Assembly: GCA_934086815.1 (NCBI GenBank)
Contig: CAKOIM010000011.1
Span: 1-39,976 of the forward strand
DNA length: 39,976 nt
Direction of reading: 5' to 3'
From: an uncultured Bacilli bacterium
GTDB lineage: Bacteria > Bacillota_I > Bacilli_A > RF39 > UBA660
The translations under genes were made by a program, and so were the position numbers. Shown here one piece after another: positions 38,079 to 39,976 of the stretch. The notes beneath the pieces are model-generated. The model was not told where the DNA came from and did no database searches. It was given only the letters and a program-made list of their open reading frames with translations. Position 1 is the first letter of the stretch. The number at the start of each line of letters is the position of its first letter.

Positions 38079-39159
38079 ACAAGATACAATAATTTTAACT
38101 TTACCAATTAAACCTCAACAAGAAACAAATATTGGGATGATGCTATCGCCAACTATAATGGACTATATTGGGTCATCTTTATCAATTAAAAAAAATATTG
38201 GTTTTAATACAATACATAGTTATGAAAATAAAGATGTTAATTTGTACAATTATTTGAATTATGTTAATAATTCAGGTATAAACTATGACTCTGTTTTTAT
38301 TGACAAAAATTATAGTGATGAATTACTAAATATAATTGAAAAAATGTATTATAATGGTTTTATAAAGGTTAAAACAAAAGAAACAATAAGATGTGAATGT
38401 GGTCGTGTTGATATGCTATGTGAATCTATTAATAATGAAAAATTATATACTAAACAAAATGGAAAAATAATATGTAAATACTGTGGTAAAGAGTGTAAAA
38501 AATATCAAGAAAAATCATTAGTTCTTGAGATAAAGGATGAAACAATAATTCCATCTATTTGTCCATTGTTTTTAGAAAAGGAGATGAAAGAATTAAGTAA
38601 AAAATTCAAAAATAGCGATATTCTTATTTCTAAAGATAGAAATACAGGATTTAAAATTGATACACGTGAAGGAATATTTAATATTGATGTTGATTTTATT
38701 TGGAGTAATTATTTTAGTTTAATGCAAGAACAAAATCAAATTTATATTGCTAGTAATCATCAATTATTTGCAATGTACTTTATGAATTATTTAGCAGCAA
38801 TATCTTCAAATAAAAAACTATCATTTATAGCTAATCCTTATTTAAATATGGATTTAAAAAATGCTAAAAATCAATATGAAAAACAATTATTGAAAGAATA
38901 TAAGGCATTACTAATTTTATATAATTTAAGATGGCATAATAAAAATTGTAATTGGTCAGATTCAGTAGCTAATTATTTAAATGGAATAAGTGAAACAAAA
39001 ATAAAAAATTTATATAAATCAATGGTTTTAAATGCATCTGAATTAATAAATCTAGATGCAAAAATAGAAGAAAATTTGTATAGTTTATTAAATTACAATA
39101 CTAATATGCAAAATAATATTAAAATAATGAAAAAAATGTATAAGGATGGGTTATTATGA
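38071..39159 (+). CDS. class I aminoacyl-tRNA synthetase-like protein with zinc knuckles
   Basis: Seen: ILTLPIKPQQETNIGMMLSP near residues 8-27, where NIGM stands at the place of the HIGH motif of class I synthetases. SGINYDSVFIDKNYSDELLN near 68-87 and IIEKMYYNGFIKVKT near 88-102 follow the layout of the MetRS/GluRS/CysRS catalytic domain. A cysteine-rich insertion has CECG near 108-111 and CKYCGKEC near 135-142, then KSLVLEI near 148. No KMSKS is visible. A helical C-terminal part has NLRWHNKNCNWSD near 290. The length of 362 aa is too short for a complete synthetase with anticodon-binding domain. It may adenylate or aminoacylate something other than normal tRNA, or be inactive. The fold is inferred by eye. 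It overlaps both neighbours, so it belongs to one translational unit. Confidence 0.5.
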   Translation: MNKQDTIILTLPIKPQQETNIGMMLSPTIMDYIGSSLSIKKNIGFNTIHSYENKDVNLYNYLNYVNNSGINYDSVFIDKNYSDELLNIIEKMYYNGFIKVKTKETIRCECGRVDMLCESINNEKLYTKQNGKIICKYCGKECKKYQEKSLVLEIKDETIIPSICPLFLEKEMKELSKKFKNSDILISKDRNTGFKIDTREGIFNIDVDFIWSNYFSLMQEQNQIYIASNHQLFAMYFMNYLAAISSNKKLSFIANPYLNMDLKNAKNQYEKQLLKEYKALLILYNLRWHNKNCNWSDSVANYLNGISETKIKNLYKSMVLNASELINLDAKIEENLYSLLNYNTNMQNNIKIMKKMYKDGLL

Positions 39160-39976
39160 AGATAATTGATAAAATACATAGCCAAATTGATAAAACAATA
39201 AAAATATTACAAATAACAGATGATAACTTTGTTATTGAAACTGGAGTTTTTGATGATTTAGATACTTGCCATTTATGTATGTCATGCCAAATTGGATGCC
39301 CAATATCATGTCAAATGTGTTACAATGGTGTAAATAAAAATTTTGTGCGAAATTTAACATATGAAGAAATTAAAACCCAAGCGATGAATATTATATATGA
39401 CTTAAATTTATTCCAACAATACAAATATATATGTTTTAGTTTTATGGGGGTAGGTGAACCTTTATTAAATTATGAAAATGTTTTTAGAACAATAAAATAT
39501 TTAAATTATAATTATAAAAATGCAAACTTTGCTTTAGCAACAACATTTCCTGATGTAAAGATGGTACAAAAACTTACAAATGATTTTAATGAAATTGAAA
39601 AATTCAAATTAACTATTTCTTTGCATACAGCAAATGATATAAAAAGAAAAAAATTAATACCTGTTAGTTCTAGTATGAAATCTTTAAGATTTGCAATGAA
39701 TTATTATAAAAAATATAGTGTTCATAAAGGTGAATTTAATTATGTTTTATTAAAAGGATTTAATGATAGTAACAAAGATTTTATAGAATTATTGAATTTT
39801 TTAGAATATGATGATAGAGTAAAAATAAGTACTTATAATGAAATTGAGAATTGTAAATTTAGTAAATCATCAGAAGACCGATACGAATTTTTACATAAAA
39901 TGTTAGATGAAAGAAATATTCACAATTCAAAATTTGAAAGTATTGGTGACAAAATTAATGTTGGATGTGGTCAAAT
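39156..39976 (+). CDS. RlmN/Cfr-like radical SAM enzyme, 3'-truncated by the window
   Basis: RlmN and Cfr methylate adenine C2 or C8 of rRNA/tRNA by a ping-pong radical mechanism with a methylated Cys. Seen: CMSCQIGCPISCQMCYNG near residues 41-58, with the [4Fe-4S] cysteines C48, C52 and C55 and C41 seven residues before, the position of E. coli RlmN Cys118. VRNLTYEEIKTQ follows near 65, then FMGVGEPLLNYENV near 96-109, ISLHTAND near 150 and NYVLLKGFNDSNKDF near 190-204. VGCGQ at the very end gives the second catalytic Cys (C271). Only about 37 residues precede the first Cys, so the N-terminal RNA-recognition domain of RlmN (80-100 aa) is missing. The start is ATG 39156 in an ATGA overlap with AGGATGGG upstream. 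The last residues lie outside the window. Confidence 0.85.
   Translation, partial: MKIIDKIHSQIDKTIKILQITDDNFVIETGVFDDLDTCHLCMSCQIGCPISCQMCYNGVNKNFVRNLTYEEIKTQAMNIIYDLNLFQQYKYICFSFMGVGEPLLNYENVFRTIKYLNYNYKNANFALATTFPDVKMVQKLTNDFNEIEKFKLTISLHTANDIKRKKLIPVSSSMKSLRFAMNYYKKYSVHKGEFNYVLLKGFNDSNKDFIELLNFLEYDDRVKISTYNEIENCKFSKSSEDRYEFLHKMLDERNIHNSKFESIGDKINVGCGQ
39762..39790 (+). repeat. 29-bp segment duplicated at 36726-36754 (copy in the radical SAM gene)
   Basis: This copy is in frame within the radical SAM gene and encodes the block NDSNKDFIE after LLKGF, a conserved stretch of RlmN-like enzymes. It is therefore the original, and the copy at 36726 is the displaced fragment. Confidence 0.9.

Overview
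The window is a strongly AT-rich bacterial chromosome segment read with the standard code (Trp is TGG, TGA works as a stop). AGGAGG-type ribosome binding sites, consensus sigma-A promoters, AddAB recombination enzymes, a SpoIVB-type protease and a class I archaeal/eukaryotic-like ProRS point to a low-GC Bacillota, probably a host-associated uncultured Bacilli/Clostridia lineage. The taxon is inference. Nearly all genes are on the + strand in tight, often overlapping operons.

Region 1 (1-4.1 kb) is the right end of an integrative conjugative element. It holds the C-terminal part of a VirD4/TraG coupling protein, three tiny overlapping ORFs and a large serine recombinase. Repeats that look like an attachment site follow. 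Next come two separate decayed copies of the 3' end of an ftsW/rodA-type (SEDS) gene, suggesting that the element integrates into that gene and that the locus was hit more than once.

Region 2 (4.1-7.2 kb) carries a PnuC-like transporter with an overlapping HAD phosphatase, a 3-hydroxyacyl-CoA dehydrogenase-like gene, and a type III toxin-antitoxin locus of the ToxIN/AbiQ class. That locus has a promoter, just over two 36-nt antitoxin repeats, a terminator and a toxin gene broken by one apparent T deletion.

Region 3 (7.2-34.8 kb) is mostly housekeeping: addB-addA, two flavoproteins, a secreted protein, nusB-(HipA-like)-xseA, xseB-proS, a class II Fic protein and spoIVB. A lone PilB/GspE ATPase runs on the - strand. 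Then follow a HAD nucleotidase with ruvB-folD-thyA-folA-tmk-queA (recombination, folate/dTMP synthesis and queuosine), ppdK, a class III Fic protein, a possible pseudoknotted RNA, and a RelA/SpoT protein with an altered synthetase active site.

Region 4 (34.8-40 kb) holds an AMP-forming acyl-CoA ligase, a group II intron remnant and the least familiar part of the window. With its own consensus promoter there is an operon of a 27-codon ORF, a polymerase-beta-fold nucleotidyltransferase, a protein resembling a class I aminoacyl-tRNA synthetase with a degenerate HIGH motif and zinc knuckles, and an RlmN/Cfr-like radical SAM enzyme that lacks the usual N-terminal RNA-binding domain (cut by the window edge). 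A 29-bp piece of the radical SAM gene is duplicated exactly just upstream of the operon. This is the best candidate for an undescribed system.
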